Made by a program: the position numbers and the translations under genes. From Aurelia coerulea (Eukaryota > Cnidaria > Scyphozoa > Semaeostomeae > Ulmaridae): DNA of 64,000 nt. A model generated the notes under the pieces. It did not search any database. It was not told the DNA's origin and worked only from the letters and a program-made list of their open reading frames with translations. The stretch is taken from the NCBI GenBank assembly GCA_039566865.1, contig CM076949.1:6911501-6975500 (forward strand), given 5' to 3'. Shown one piece after another: positions 33,547-46,441 of this stretch (within the stretch, counting starts at the first letter, position 1; every line of letters begins with the position of its first letter).

Positions 33547-34817
33547 ATGCAGTCAATTATGAAATGCTCTATTTTCCTGCTGCTGCCTTTATGGCTCAGT
33601 TGCTTCATATTACTGAGTGAGTCTCGAGGGATTGCCTTGCAAGATGATACGAATGATGCCATCAAATTCATCAGTAATGCAAGAGACAACATGAAATTTA
33701 GAGATTTGGAGTTTCCCCGGCAGCGTGTAACTCATGAGGTCGTAACCGAAGACGGTCTTTATTTTCATCTGCCTGTAAACTGTTCCATGTCAAACGATGC
33801 ATTGGCCTTCGATACTGACGACTTCCAAGAGATCCCTTGGTTGAAGCTTTCTAATGATGGACTCATCGCTCATGGATTTGTTGACGTCAAAGAGACTAAA
33901 CCAACTAGTACCATCTGTCTTGGAAATAGCTCTGCTGTTTGTGCTTGTATCGAGATGCATTGCGAAGGATGCGCCACACAGAGCGCAACGAAAATGGTTT
34001 CTATTAGTGGCACAGAGAGGGAGGACAAATTTGCTACCAAGAGTGCCGATTTAAGTACGACAACGCGTGCAGCAGAGAGCATCGAAGAACATGCCACGAA
34101 AAGGTTTGCAGGGAAGTTGATGAGGAACGAAGCATCAAATGCCATAAAAAGGGGATCGGTCACTGTCTCAATAAGTGGCACAGAGAGTGCTGCCAAAATT
34201 GCTTCCAAGAGTTCCAACCTAGGTGTGGCAAGGCAAGGAGCAAATAGTACCAAAGAAGGAATCATAAAACGGTTTGAAGGGAATCTCTTGAGCAGTGAAG
34301 AAAAAAGTGCTTTGACAAAGGCTAAAACGAATGTCACGGAAAGTGCCACAAGGGTTACAAGACATCGACCAAGGCGTGATGTAGCAGATTTGCAGTACCA
34401 AATCAGCTGTGGAGGCTCATCTAAAGTCACGGAAGGGGTCATACTCTTGAACGCAAATTTTCACAACATGTCCTCACAAGAAAAAGCTCAAATAGTATCA
34501 CAGGTATCAACTTACACAGAGGTAGGAAAAAGAAATATCATACTCAAAGAAAACCATGGTAATTTTTATAAAACTGAACTGTTAAACCCAAGTTTCATTG
34601 CTTTTGGTCTTGGTGACTCAACAGGTCAGATAGCAGAAACGACTATTATCAAGTTCCTTTTGGGCTGCGACAGTGTCCCCGGTACTGATAGTCGGATTGC
34701 AAAGATCAGAGCAGATAGCCCTTCTGGTACATTAACAGGGATTTTTGGCCACAAAATCATTGGTTGGTATGTCATTGCTGGGACATTTGTGCCAATAACT
34801 ACAACTGCTCCACCGAG
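33547..34817 (+). CDS. dystroglycan-like N-terminal head 2 (single exon, open at 3' splice)
   Basis: The start at 33547 gives a signal peptide (SIFLLLPLWLSCFILL). An Ig-like region follows (about residues 40-140, GLYFHLPVN to CACIEMHCEGC), then a Ser/Thr/Lys-rich linker made of two ~60-residue repeats that each begin VSISGTE. The furin-like RPRR is at about 274-277. The rest (GVILLNANFHNMSSQEKAQI, then FLLGCDS, then GHKIIGWYVI) matches alpha-dystroglycan domain 2 with its two Cys. The exon ends TTTAPP plus two bases at AG|GTAAAA. Joining to the acceptor at 56093 restores the frame (AG+C, Ser) and continues a Thr-rich linker, so this is very likely the 5' exon of the giant protein; the intron would be 21.3 kb. 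It differs strongly from head 1, and the equivalent of head 1's intron is absent here. Confidence 0.85.
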
Positions 34818-34959
34818 GTAAAATATCTTTCTTAATGAGTAATTTGTGGGTTTTATCAGTGGCCCGGCGCAGCGTTGCCCGTGTCGATGAATGGCCTACG
34901 TCTGTCGCAAACAGGCACGTAGTAGGAAGCATTTTAATCCTGGATGGGCCCAAACTTCA

Positions 34960-35650
34960 AGAGCGACCGAAAGTACAACCAAAAACTATATAGTGAAAAT
35001 GTTTTTGGTCATAGAACTATCATTATACTGCAAAACACTTCATGCTTGGTATCATTTAAAACATATTTGAAATCTGAATTTGAATCTTTCAAGCATTATG
35101 GTTGACTTAAGGTGGCTCAGTCACTTAGGAATTATTTGAAGTTTTTTGTTTATCTTTCTTGCAAAACAAATTTGGCTCCCTATGAAACTGTGATGCCTTC
35201 TGATTAGGAATCTGCAAGCAGAATACGGTGAAAGTCGTTCCTTATGAAACAGTGAGGTCCAGAATAGCCCCTGGTCGAGGTCATTCATGTCAAATTTTAT
35301 TAAGAAAGTATAGGAGCAAAAAACTGACCACAGTGCTTTCGGTGACAGGCGATGGTCAAACCAGTCAATTTATGCAAAATCTAACTTCATATTACTGTTT
35401 GCGAAGACCTGCGCGTTCGAATGGTGTATAGCAGGTTTGAAAAATTTGTGAAGCTAAAAATTTCCTGAAATTTATATGGGTCTAAACCCCCCTTAAGTAA
35501 ACAACATTTTACAATGCTTGCAAGAATCAAGTTCCACTCGCTAAGCTCTCTCGAATGATATCTAGCTTGCATTATTTTGGAAAATAATCGTAATTCTATG
35601 GCCAAAAACAGTTTTACTCTATATGGTTTTTGGTTGTACTTTGCAGTTAC
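34960..35650. mobile_element. inverted-repeat element in the large intron
   Basis: AAGTACAACCAAAAACTATA at about 34970 and the inverted TATATGGTTTTTGGTTGTACTT at 35621 form arms of about 50 bp. Their inner parts also match (TTTTTGGTCATAGAACT / AATTCTATGGCCAAAAA). The outer ends and target duplication are not resolved. Confidence 0.5.
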
Positions 35651-35689
35651 GTCCACTAAATATTTTTTCCCTCCGCCCTAAGAGATAGT

Positions 35690-35765
35690 AGGTTGTCCTA
35701 GTGGTTAGCGCTCTCGCCTTCTGTGAGGAAGGTTGCGAGTTCGTGCCCTTGGCTGGCGGCCGCGC
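35690..35765 (+). mobile_element. tRNA-derived SINE head
   Basis: GTTGTCCTAGTGGTTAGCGC (A box-like) is followed about 35 bp later by GCGAGTTCGTGCCC (B box-like), the spacing of a tRNA-type RNA polymerase III promoter. The acceptor stem does not close, so it is a SINE relic rather than a working tRNA gene. Confidence 0.5.
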
Positions 35766-36447
35766 CTGGGGTAGTGCTACCGTTCATCCTAAAAAGTTCT
35801 GCATGCTTCTGTCCTCGGAGAAAAGCTTAAAGTCCCGGCTTAAAGTCCTTGGGATAACTTGCTTGTAGAAGTGTTCTAATCGGCTCTGCTCGGTAATGGA
35901 GTCCTTGTGGGTTTTTTCGACCAGACGATACACTAAAGAAATCGTTCTTTCGTACGCAAAGGAAGGCAAATCCGAAGATATGTCAGACTGATTGCAAACT
36001 GACAGGATACTGATACTTCGATGCTTAGCAGCAAAGCATTTCGATACAAAATTGTAACGTTTTCACAGAGAATTAAGAAAACGAGGGCTTCTTGCAAGAG
36101 TGCTCTTTTTGTGTGCTTCTTTTAGTATTATAGCAAGGTTTATTCAACTTGAGTTAGAGCACAATTGACATCTTCCTTACGAGCGAAAGGCAAATCTTGC
36201 GATGTTAAACTCATACATTCAAGCTGGATTTCCACCAGGTGGAAAAGATTGTTCTACGGTCCTATCGTTCTGCAGCAAAGGATTTCGCTCCTTGATTGAC
36301 ATCTCGTTGGATTTAGCCAATGAAATCAGTTGAAGCGTAGCGCGTGACTTCTTGCACCGGGAAAGGACATTATTTGTACCAGTGATTATGTTGGTTGTCA
36401 TATTGCGTTGTCAATTTACTTTAGATTCCATTTACCCTCATATGTAA

Positions 36448-36828
36448 GACCCCGTTTACACTATGCCGGTACGAAATGAATACGACTTGCAACTGTGCCG
36501 TACTGGCCTCCCGTTTACACTATGCCGGCATAGTTTTCAATTGAATACGGCATGAAAAGAATATGGCATGCTAACTGGCTTCGTCGCTCATTCGGCATAG
36601 TGTAAACGGCGAATACGGCATTCATTTCATGTCGGATTCACATCGAGGCGATAATCTGGCAAGTGAGAGTATGCGCCTTGACAAATCCTCGCTCTGCGCA
36701 TTGTCAAAACCTATCGTATTCATTTTGTGCCGCCATAGTGTAAACGGTGATTCCATTTCAACAGAAAAACCAAGACGGCACAGTTTTATGCCGTATTCAT
36801 TTTGTACCGGCATAGTGTAAACGGGGTC
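36448..36828. mobile_element. PIF/Harbinger-like MITE (TAA target site)
   Basis: The ends GACCCCGTTTACACTATGCC and inverted GGCATAGTGTAAACGGGGTC are flanked by TAA on each side (36445-36447, 36829-36831). The inner sequence repeats the CACTATGCCGG phrase several times. The 3 bp TAA duplication is typical of the PIF/Harbinger group. There is no transposase. Confidence 0.75.
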
Positions 36829-36954
36829 TAATACCCAGGCCACTCACCAATTTTAATATATCATATCGGGGTGTGTCAAAAAGTCTTACATCTTTTGAAA
36901 ATTTTTGCAATCAGTCTGATAAATCTATCTCCAACTTTTGCATTCGTTCTTTCA

Positions 36955-37028
36955 TTCTCTCATTCATTCATTCATTCATTCATTCATTCATTCATTCATT
37001 CATTCATGTCATTCATTCGTTCATTGCT
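36955..37028. repeat. (TTCA)n microsatellite
   Basis: Over a dozen tandem CATT/TTCA tetranucleotides, ending directly at the 5' junction of the LINE fragment that starts near 37035. Confidence 0.9.
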
Positions 37029-37034
37029 CTCTTT

Positions 37035-37800
37035 TGAGTAGTCTGTTCAGTATTCTGCTGCTTTGGCCGTAACAGGAACATGGGGGGAACATTCCGAGAG
37101 AAGCTGTAGACACAGAGCTAAGCTGGGAGACACGAAGTTCCCGAAGAGGGAGTAGGCGGCTTACCTTGTGCTATAAGTTTTTAAATGATCTTAGCCCTGA
37201 GTATACAATAGATCCAATACCCCCTCTTCATCATTCGCAGTACCGTCTACGCGACCAGGATGTCATAGGGTGATTAAAGGCAAGGATAGAAGAATTCAAG
37301 TCTAGCTTCTATCCTAACTGTTTATCCGAATGGAACAAGCTTGAGCCTGAATTTGAGACATGCACCTTCTGTTGCTGTTTTTAAGAATAGGATCTTATCA
37401 ATAATCCGCCCCCCCCCCCTGCAAAATCTGTCTTTGGAATTCACGATCCAAAAGGATTATCCTACCTCACTCTACTTAGAGTTGGTCTCAGCAAGTTGAA
37501 TTTCCACAAATTCAAGCATAATTTTAGGGATACCATCAACCCAATGTGCCCAACAAACGATGGCATTGAGGATACGGAGCACTTTATGTTGCTCTGCCCT
37601 TCTTTTGATGTTCAACGGCAAAATCTTCTCGCCGGAATTGCTGAATTACTACGACCATATATGCAAATCACCAAAATTCCAAATGATACTCTGACGCAGC
37701 TTTTACTATATGGTGATCAAGACTTTTCTAATGACTTGAACAGAAATATACTCGAATTGACGTTACGTTTCATTCACAAAACTAGTCGGTTTGACTAAGA
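37035..37800 (+). pseudogene. LINE reverse-transcriptase C-terminal fragment
   Basis: Reads VQYSAALAVTGT, SRRLTLCYKFLNDLSPEYTI, RLRDQD and SSFYPNCLSEWNKLEPE, then after a stop and shift LLRVGLSKLNFHKFKHNFRD, the knuckle MCPTNDGIEDTEHFMLLCP, and ends KTSRFD at 37797. This is the post-RT region of a non-LTR element whose 5' part is missing. Stops near 37275 and 37382 inactivate it. The minus-strand piece at 26541 is from the same family. Confidence 0.8.
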
Positions 37801-38221
37801 TCCTGTGTAGCTTCAGTGCCAAGCAACCACCAAATCCCTTAACTTAAATGATCCGTTTCTTTGTAAGTTCTGTTTCACATTGGATGCCGGGCATAGTTTG
37901 CGACCTCAAGCCCATGAAGAGCTGTGCTCGTGACATTTTTAAATTTCATCACAAACATGACCAGCATTTGATGTTAGGCAGAATCTAATAAAGTATCCAT
38001 TAGGTTTTAATCGTTCGTAATCGTAGTGTACCTAATTGTATGTACTTTAACGTTGCGTATCTTTTCTATTGGATATGGGGTAGTCATTGTCCTTCGCTCC
38101 CCTTGGCATCGTCGCTGTATAGTGTTGTACAGTATTAGGAAGGTATAGTAGAATGTAAGATTTATCGTAGCTAATTTAGGCCTACTACGCATGCTGCATC
38201 AAGGCATTGACCCCTATTTTA

Positions 38222-38582
38222 AAGGGGCTGTACAACCCGTCCTCTCTGCGTGGCACTGCGAGACAAATCATCGATTGTGTGTAGGCTAAACAAAACACAG
38301 CCAATGATGATTTCATACAGAGAATAGTAATCCAAAGTATCTGCGAAAATCTCTGTAATCGAAGCTTTGATGGAGGATTTGTTTAATTGGTTCAACGCCG
38401 AATATTTGAAAGGTTTAATGGATATCAAAAGTTCCATCACATTTCATAGACACAAACAAGAAAACACTGCGATCAAACTTACGCAGAAGCTGCGATGAGA
38501 CTGGCCGCCATTTAAATCTGAAGGCTATAGTCACATGCGCGGGCTGTACCGCGGATTTATTAGCAAAATCTTGTACAGCCCC
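38222..38582. mobile_element. possible inverted-repeat element
   Basis: GGGGCTGTACAA at 38223 and inverted TTGTACAGCCCC at 38571 could be the ends of a ~360 bp element. The arms are short and no target duplication is visible. Confidence 0.3.
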
Positions 38583-38830
38583 AACGTCCCTTCCGAAGGA
38601 GGACCGCGAAGTGAGTTGCTTTGTCAGGCATTTGGAAAGTCACCGATCCAGATTTTGACCGCGCACACGACCACGCTTAACTTAAGTTACCTATCGGAAA
38701 TTGTATTTAAGTCGCTCGGCCATTCACCCCATTGGGGCCCCAATCGAAATGCATCACTCATAATTATCGAAGGGGGCTCTTCGAGAAAACCTCATCAAAA
38801 CAAGTCAAAGTTATTGCATTTTCTATGCTG

Positions 38831-39453
38831 CTATAGTTTTTTGAAGATTTTCATAGAAGTAACTGACCCTAGCGCTCGCTCCCTGCTATGGATGGCTTTG
38901 ACTGCTTGAACTTTTAGTATGATGAAATGGGTATCTTTGTCAAGTTTCCCAAAGATACAATTAACTTTGTTGTCAATTAAAGTCACACTGGTTGTGATGT
39001 TGAAATCACTAACAAGAGACCTGGCCTCTGAACAATTACCAAGCCTTTGTGCTCTTGGATCATACTTTGTTTCGAGAATAAAGGGAGTCAGGTCATTATC
39101 ACCTTCGTGAATTTCAGTGTACATCAAAATTATTGAAGCCTGCCTAATTATATTCTTTACTATTGTCTTATTCATCCAATCAGTGCCACACGTCAGTATG
39201 CCTTTGACCCAATTGAATTTCTTTAATCTAAATCACCGATACTGTTGTCAAAGCAGAAAGATTTAATATAATTGCATTCATCAGTCATGAATATTGTCAC
39301 AAGCAGGTTATAAACAAAGTTTAAGTGTACCGTCTTTTGTGGTATTAACCATTGTCTTATTGGATGAATAGATGCTGGTGCTTGAGAATGCCAAACCAGT
39401 TGCGGGTTAGAAGAAAAACCATTTGCTGTCAAAATATTTGACTCATTTGCCAT
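38831..39453 (-). pseudogene. unrecognised protein-like frame with one frameshift
   Basis: Two adjacent minus-strand frames, 39453-39223 (starting MANESNILTANGF) and about 39229-38831 (FNWVKGILTCGTDW to MKIFKKL), read as one protein of about 205 residues if a single frame change near 39225 is allowed. Composition is protein-like (FILETKYDPRAQRLGNCSEA, SLVSDFNITT), but I recognise no family. It sits immediately next to the satellite array. It may be a captured gene, a transposon ORF or chance. Confidence 0.3.
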
Positions 39454-39495
39454 TTTGATTATAGTTAAACCAGGTCATTCATGCGCTAAGCACCT

Positions 39496-42400
39496 CCAAG
39501 TTTAAAAACACACTAACTAATGCAACCTTTATCATATATATATATATACTATACGCCTATGACCCTGTACTCGGCCTGTACTTTAAGTATAACACAAGCC
39601 ATAGACTAGTTACGAAATTCAAAATACAATATTGTAAGCTTAAAGAAATTCACCAACTGACTTCAAATTTGAAAACACACTGACTAATGCAACCTTTTAT
39701 CATATAAATATATATACTATACGCCTATGACCCTGTACTCGGCCTGTACTTTAAGTATAACACAAGCCATATACTAGTTACGAAATTCAAAATACAATAT
39801 TGTAAGCTTCAAGAAATTCACCAACTGACTTCAAATTTGAAAACACACTGACTAATGCAACCTTTTATCATATAAATATATATACTATACGCCTATGACC
39901 CTGTACTCGGCCTGTACTTTAAGTATAACACAAGCCATAGACTAGTTACGAAATTCAAAATACAATATTGTAAGCTTCAAGAAATTCACCAACTGACTTC
40001 AAATTTGAAAACACACTGACTAATGCAACCTTTTATCATATAAATATATATACTATACGCCTATGACCTTGTACTCGGCTTGTACTTTAAGTATAACACA
40101 AGCCATAGACTAGTTACGAAATTCAAAATACAATATTGTAAGCTTCAAGAAATTCACCAACTGACTTCAAATTTGAAAACACACTGACTAATGCAACCTT
40201 TTATCATATAAATATATATACTATACGCCTATGACCCTGTACTCGGCCTGTACTTTAAGTATAACACAAGCCATAGACTAGTTACGAAATTCAAAATACA
40301 ATATTGTAAGCTTCAAGAAATTCACCAACTGACTTCAAATTTGAAAACACACTGACTAATGCAACCTTTTATCATATAAATATATATACTATACGCCTAT
40401 GACCCTGTACTCGGCCTGTGCTTTAAGTATAACACAAGCCATAGACTAGTTACGAAATTCAAAATACAATATTGTAAGCTTCAAGAAATTCACCAACTGA
40501 CTTCAAATTTGAAAACACACTGACTAATGCAACCTTTTATCATATAAATATATATCTATACGCCTATGACCCTGTACTCGGCCTGTGCTTTAAGTATAAC
40601 ACAAGCCATAGACTAGTTACGAAATTCAAAATACAATATTGTAAGCTTCAAGAAATTCACCAACTGACTTCAAATTTGAAAACACACTGACTAATGCAAC
40701 CTTTTATCATATAAATATATATACTATACGCCTATGACCCTGTACTCGGCCTGTACTTTAAGTATAACACAAGCCATAGACTAGTTACGAAATTCAAAAT
40801 ACAATATTGTAAGCTTCAAGAAATTCACCAACTGACTTCAAATTTGAAAACACACTGACTAATGCAACCTTTTATCATATAAATATATATACTATACGCC
40901 TATGACCCTGTACTCGGCCTGTGCTTTAAGTATAACACAAGCCATATACTAGTTATGAAATTCAAAATACAATATTGTAAGCTTCAAGAAATTCACCAAC
41001 TGACTTCAAATTTGAAAACACACTGACTAATGCAACCTTTTATCATATAAATATATATACTATACGCCTATGACCCTGTACTCGGCCTGTGCTTTAAGTA
41101 TAACACAAGCCATATACTAGTTATGAAATTCAAAATACAATATTGTAAGCTTCAAGAAATTCACCAACTGACTTCAAATTTGAAAACACACTGACTAATG
41201 CAACCTTTTATCATATAAATATATATACTATACGCCTATGACCCTGTACTCGGCCTGTACTTTAAGTATAACACAAGCCATATACTAGTTACGAAATTCA
41301 AAATACAATATTGTAAGCTTCAAGAAATTCACCAACTGACTTCAAATTTGAAAACACACTGACTAATGCAACCTTTTATCATATAAATATATATACTATA
41401 CGCCTATGACCTTGTACTCGGCCTGTACTTTAAGTATAACACAAGCCATAGACTAGTTACGAAATTCAAAATACAATATTGTAAGCTTCAAGAAATTCAC
41501 CAACTGACTTCAAATTTGAAAACACACTAACTAATGCAACCTTTATCATATAAATATATATACTATACGCCTATGACCCTGTACTCGGCCTGTACTTTAA
41601 GTATAACACAAGCCATAGACTAGTTACGAAATTCAAAATACAATATTGTAAGCTTCAAGAAATTCACCAACTGACTTCAAATTTGAAAACACACTGACTA
41701 ATGCAACCTTTTATCATATAAATATATATACTATACGCCTATGACCTTGTACTCGGCCTGTACTTTAAGTATAACACAAGCCATATACTAGTTACGAAAT
41801 TCAAAATACAATATTGTAAGCTTCAAGAAATTCACCAACTGACTTCAAATTTGAAAACACACTGACTAATGCAACCTTTTATCATATAAATATATATCTA
41901 TACGCCTATGACCCTGTACTCGGCCTGTGCTTTAAGTATAACACAAGCCATAGACTAGTTACGAAATTCAAAATACAATATTGTAAGCTTCAAGAAATTC
42001 ACCAACTGACTTCAAATTTGAAAACACACTGACTAATGCAACCTTTTATCATATAAATATATATACTATACGCCTATGACCTTGTACTCGGCTTGTACTT
42101 TAAGTATAACACAAGCCATAGACTAGTTACGAAATTCAAAATACAATATTGTAAGCTTCAAGAAATTCACCAACTGACTTCAAATTTGAAAACACACTGA
42201 CTAATGCAACCTTTTATCATATAAATATATATACTATACGCCTATGACCTTGTACTCGGCTTGTACTTTAAGTATAACACAAGCCATAGACTAGTTACGA
42301 AATTCAAAATACAATATTGTAAGCTTCAAGAAATTCACCAACTGACTTCAAATTTGAAAACACACTGACTAATGCAACCTTTTATCATATAAATATATAT

Positions 42401-45400
42401 CTATACGCCTATGACCCTGTACTCGGCCTGTGCTTTAAGTATAACACAAGCCATAGACTAGTTACGAAATTCAAAATACAATATTGTAAGCTTCAAGAAA
42501 TTCACCAACTGACTTCAAATTTGAAAACACACTGACTAATGCAACCTTTTATCATATAAATATATATACTATACGCCTATGACCTCGGCCTGTACTCTTG
42601 GCCTGGCCTGTACTTTAAGTATAACACAAGCCATATACTAGTTACGAAATTCAAAATACAATATTGTAAGCTTCAAGAAATTCACCAACTGACTTCAAAT
42701 TTGAAAACACACTGACTAATGCAACCTTTTATCATATAAATATATATACTATACGCCTATGACCTTGTACTCGGCCTGTACTTTAAGTATAACACAAGCC
42801 ATAGACTAGTTACGAAATTCAAAATACAATATTGTAAGCTTCAAGAAATTCACCAACTGACTTCAAATTTGAAAACACACTGACTAATGCAACCTTTTAT
42901 CATATAAATATATATACTATACGCCTATGACCCTGTACTCGGCCTGTACTTTAAGTATAACACAAGCCATATACTAGTTACGAAATTCAAAATACAATAT
43001 TGTAAGCTTCAAGAAATTCACCAACTGACTTCAAATTTGAAAACACACTGACTAATGCAACCTTTTATCATATAAATATATATACTATACGCCTATGACC
43101 TTGTACTCGGCTTGTACTTTAAGTATAACACAAGCCATATACTAGTTACGAAATTCAAAATACAATATTGTAAGCTTCAAGAAATTCACCAACTGACTTC
43201 AAATTTGAAAACACACTGACTAATGCAACCTTTTATCATATAAATATATATACTATACGCCTATGACCCTGTACTCGGCCTGTACTTTAAGTATAACACA
43301 AGCCATAGACTAGTTACGAAATTCAAAATACAATATTGTAAGCTTCAAGAAATTCACCAACTGACTTCAAATTTGAAAACACACTGACTAATGCAACCTT
43401 TTATCATATAAATATATATACTATACGCCTATGACCCTGTACTCGGCCTGTACTTTAAGTATAACACAAGCCATATACTAGTTACGAAATTCAAAATACA
43501 ATATTGTAAGCTTCAAGAAATTCACCAACTGACTTCAAATTTGAAAACACACTGACTAATGCAACCTTTTATCATATAAATATATATACTATACGCCTAT
43601 GACCTTGTACTCGGCCTGTACTTTAAGTATAACACAAGCCATAGACTAGTTACGAAATTCAAAATACAATATTGTAAGCTTCAAGAAATTCACCAACTGA
43701 CTTCAAATTTGAAAACACACTGACTAATGCAACCTTTTATCATATAAATATATATACTATACGCCTATGACCCTGTACTCGGCCTGTACTTTAAGTATAA
43801 CACAAGCCATATACTAGTTACGAAATTCAAAATACAATATTGTAAGCTTCAAGAAATTCACCAACTGACTTCAAATTTGAAAACACACTGACTAATGCAA
43901 CCTTTTATCATATAAATATATATACTATACGCCTATGACCTTGTACTCGGCCTGTGCTTTAAGTATAACACAAGCCATAGACTAGTTACGAAATTCAAAA
44001 TACAATATTGTAAGCTTCAAGAAATTCACCAACTGACTTCAAATTTGAAAACACACTGACTAATGCAACCTTTTATCATATAAATATATATACTATACGC
44101 CTATGACCCTGTACTCGGCCTGTGCTTTAAGTATAACACAAGCCATATACTAGTTACGAAATTCAAAATACAATATTGTAAGCTTCAAGAAATTCACCAA
44201 CTGACTTCAAATTTGAAAACACACTGACTAATGCAACCTTTTATCATATAAATATATATACTATACGCCTATGACCTTGTACTCGGCTTGTACTTTAAGT
44301 ATAACACAAGCCATAGACTAGTTACGAAATTCAAAATACAATATTGTAAGCTTCAAGAAATTCACCAACTGACTTCAAATTTGAAAACACACTAACTAAT
44401 GCAACCTTTATCATATAAATATATATACTATACGCCTATGACCCTGTACTCGGCCTGTACTTTAAGTATAACACAAGCCATAGACTAGTTACGAAATTCA
44501 AAATACAATATTGTAAGCTTCAAGAAATTCACCAACTGACTTCAAATTTGAAAACACACTGACTAATGCAACCTTTTATCATATAAATATATATACTATA
44601 CGCCTATGACCCTGTACTCGGCCTGTACTTTAAGTATAACACAAGCCATAGACTAGTTACGAAATTCAAAATACAATATTGTAAGCTTCAAGAAATTCAC
44701 CAACTGACTTCAAATTTGAAAACACACTGACTAATGCAACCTTTTATCATATAAATATATATACTATACGCCTATGACCCTGTACTCGGCCTGTACTTTA
44801 AGTATAACACAAGCCATAGACTAGTTACGAAATTCAAAATACAATATTGTAAGCTTCAAGAAATTCACCAACTGACTTCAAATTTGAAAACACACTGACT
44901 AATGCAACCTTTTATCATATAAATATATATACTATACGCCTATGACCCTGTACTCGGCCTGTACTTTAAGTATAACACAAGCCATAGACTAGTTACGAAA
45001 TTCAAAATACAATATTGTAAGCTTCAAGAAATTCACCAACTGACTTCAAATTTGAAAACACACTGACTAATGCAACCTTTTATCATATAAATATATATAC
45101 TATACGCCTATGACCCTGTACTCGGCCTGTACTTTAAGTATAACACAAGCCATAGACTAGTTACGAAATTCAAAATACAATATTGTAAGCTTCAAGAAAT
45201 TCACCAACTGACTTCAAATTTGAAAACACACTGACTAATGCAACCTTTTATCATATAAATATATATACTATACGCCTATGACCTTGTACTCGGCCTGTAC
45301 TTTAAGTATAACACAAGCCATATACTAGTTACGAAATTCAAAATACAATATTGTAAGCTTCAAGAAATTCACCAACTGACTTCAAATTTGAAAACACACT

Positions 45401-46437
45401 GACTAATGCAACCTTTTATCATATAAATATATATACTATACGCCTATGACCTTGTACTCGGCTTGTACTTTAAGTATAACACAAGCCATATACTAGTTAC
45501 GAAATTCAAAATACAATATTGTAAGCTTCAAGAAATTCACCAACTGACTTCAAATTTGAAAACACACTGACTAATGCAACCTTTTATCATATAAATATAT
45601 ATACTATACGCCTATGACCTTGTACTCGGCTTGTACTTTAAGTATAACACAAGCCATAGACTAGTTACGAAATTCAAAATACAATATTGTAAGCTTCAAG
45701 AAATTCACCAACTGACTTCAAATTTGAAAACACACTGACTAATGCAACCTTTTATCATATAAATATATATACTATACGCCTATGACCTTGTACTCGGCCT
45801 GTACTTTAAGTATAACACAAGCCATATACTAGTTACGAAATTCAAAATACAATATTGTAAGCTTCAAGAAATTCACCAACTGACTTCAAATTTGAAAACA
45901 CACTGACTAATGCAACCTTTTATCATATAAATATATATACTATACGCCTATGACCTTGTACTCGGCCTGTACTTTAAGTATAACACAAGCCATAGACTAG
46001 TTACGAAATTCAAAATACAATATTGTAAGCTTCAAGAAATTCACCAACTGACTTCAAATTTAAAAACACACTAACTAATGCAACCTTTTATCATATAGAT
46101 ATATATACTATACGCCTATGACCCTGTACTCGGCCTGTACTTTTAGTATAACACAAGCCATAGACTAGTTACGAAATTCAAAATACAATATTGTAAGCTT
46201 CAAGAAATTCACCAACTGACTTCAAATTTGAAAACACACTGACTAATGCAACCTTTTATCATATAAATATATATACTATACGCCTATGACCTTGTACTCG
46301 GCCTGTACTTTAAGTATAACACAAGCCATAGACTAGTTACGAAATTCAAAATACAATATTGTAAGCTTCAAGAAATTCACCAACTGACTTCAAGTTTGAA
46401 AACACACTGACTGATGCAACCCTTTATCAAATAAATG
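39496..46437. repeat. 168 bp satellite array, about 41 copies
   Basis: A 168 bp unit (ATACTATACGCCTATGACC ... AAATTCAAAATACAATATTG ... CACACTGACTAATGCAACC) is repeated head to tail with very few changes. Variants at a few positions (CCCTG/CCTTG, GTACTTT/GTGCTTT, CATAGAC/CATATAC, TATATACTATA/TATATCTATA) recur in patterns, which implies local duplication of multi-unit blocks. Edge copies are more diverged, as expected for homogenised satellites. It has no coding potential and lies inside the proposed large intron of the dystroglycan-like gene. Confidence 0.97.
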
Positions 46438-46441
46438 TATA

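Noticed and set aside
33870..34442. 190-residue minus-strand frame opposite head 2
   Set aside because: Shadow of the head 2 coding exon; no domain and no splice context.
35690..35765. Working tRNA gene
   Set aside because: A- and B-box-like pieces are present but the acceptor stem does not pair; more likely a SINE head.
39496..46437. CRISPR-like regular spacing
   Set aside because: The 168 bp units are repeated whole, with no unique spacers, in an animal genome; it is a satellite.
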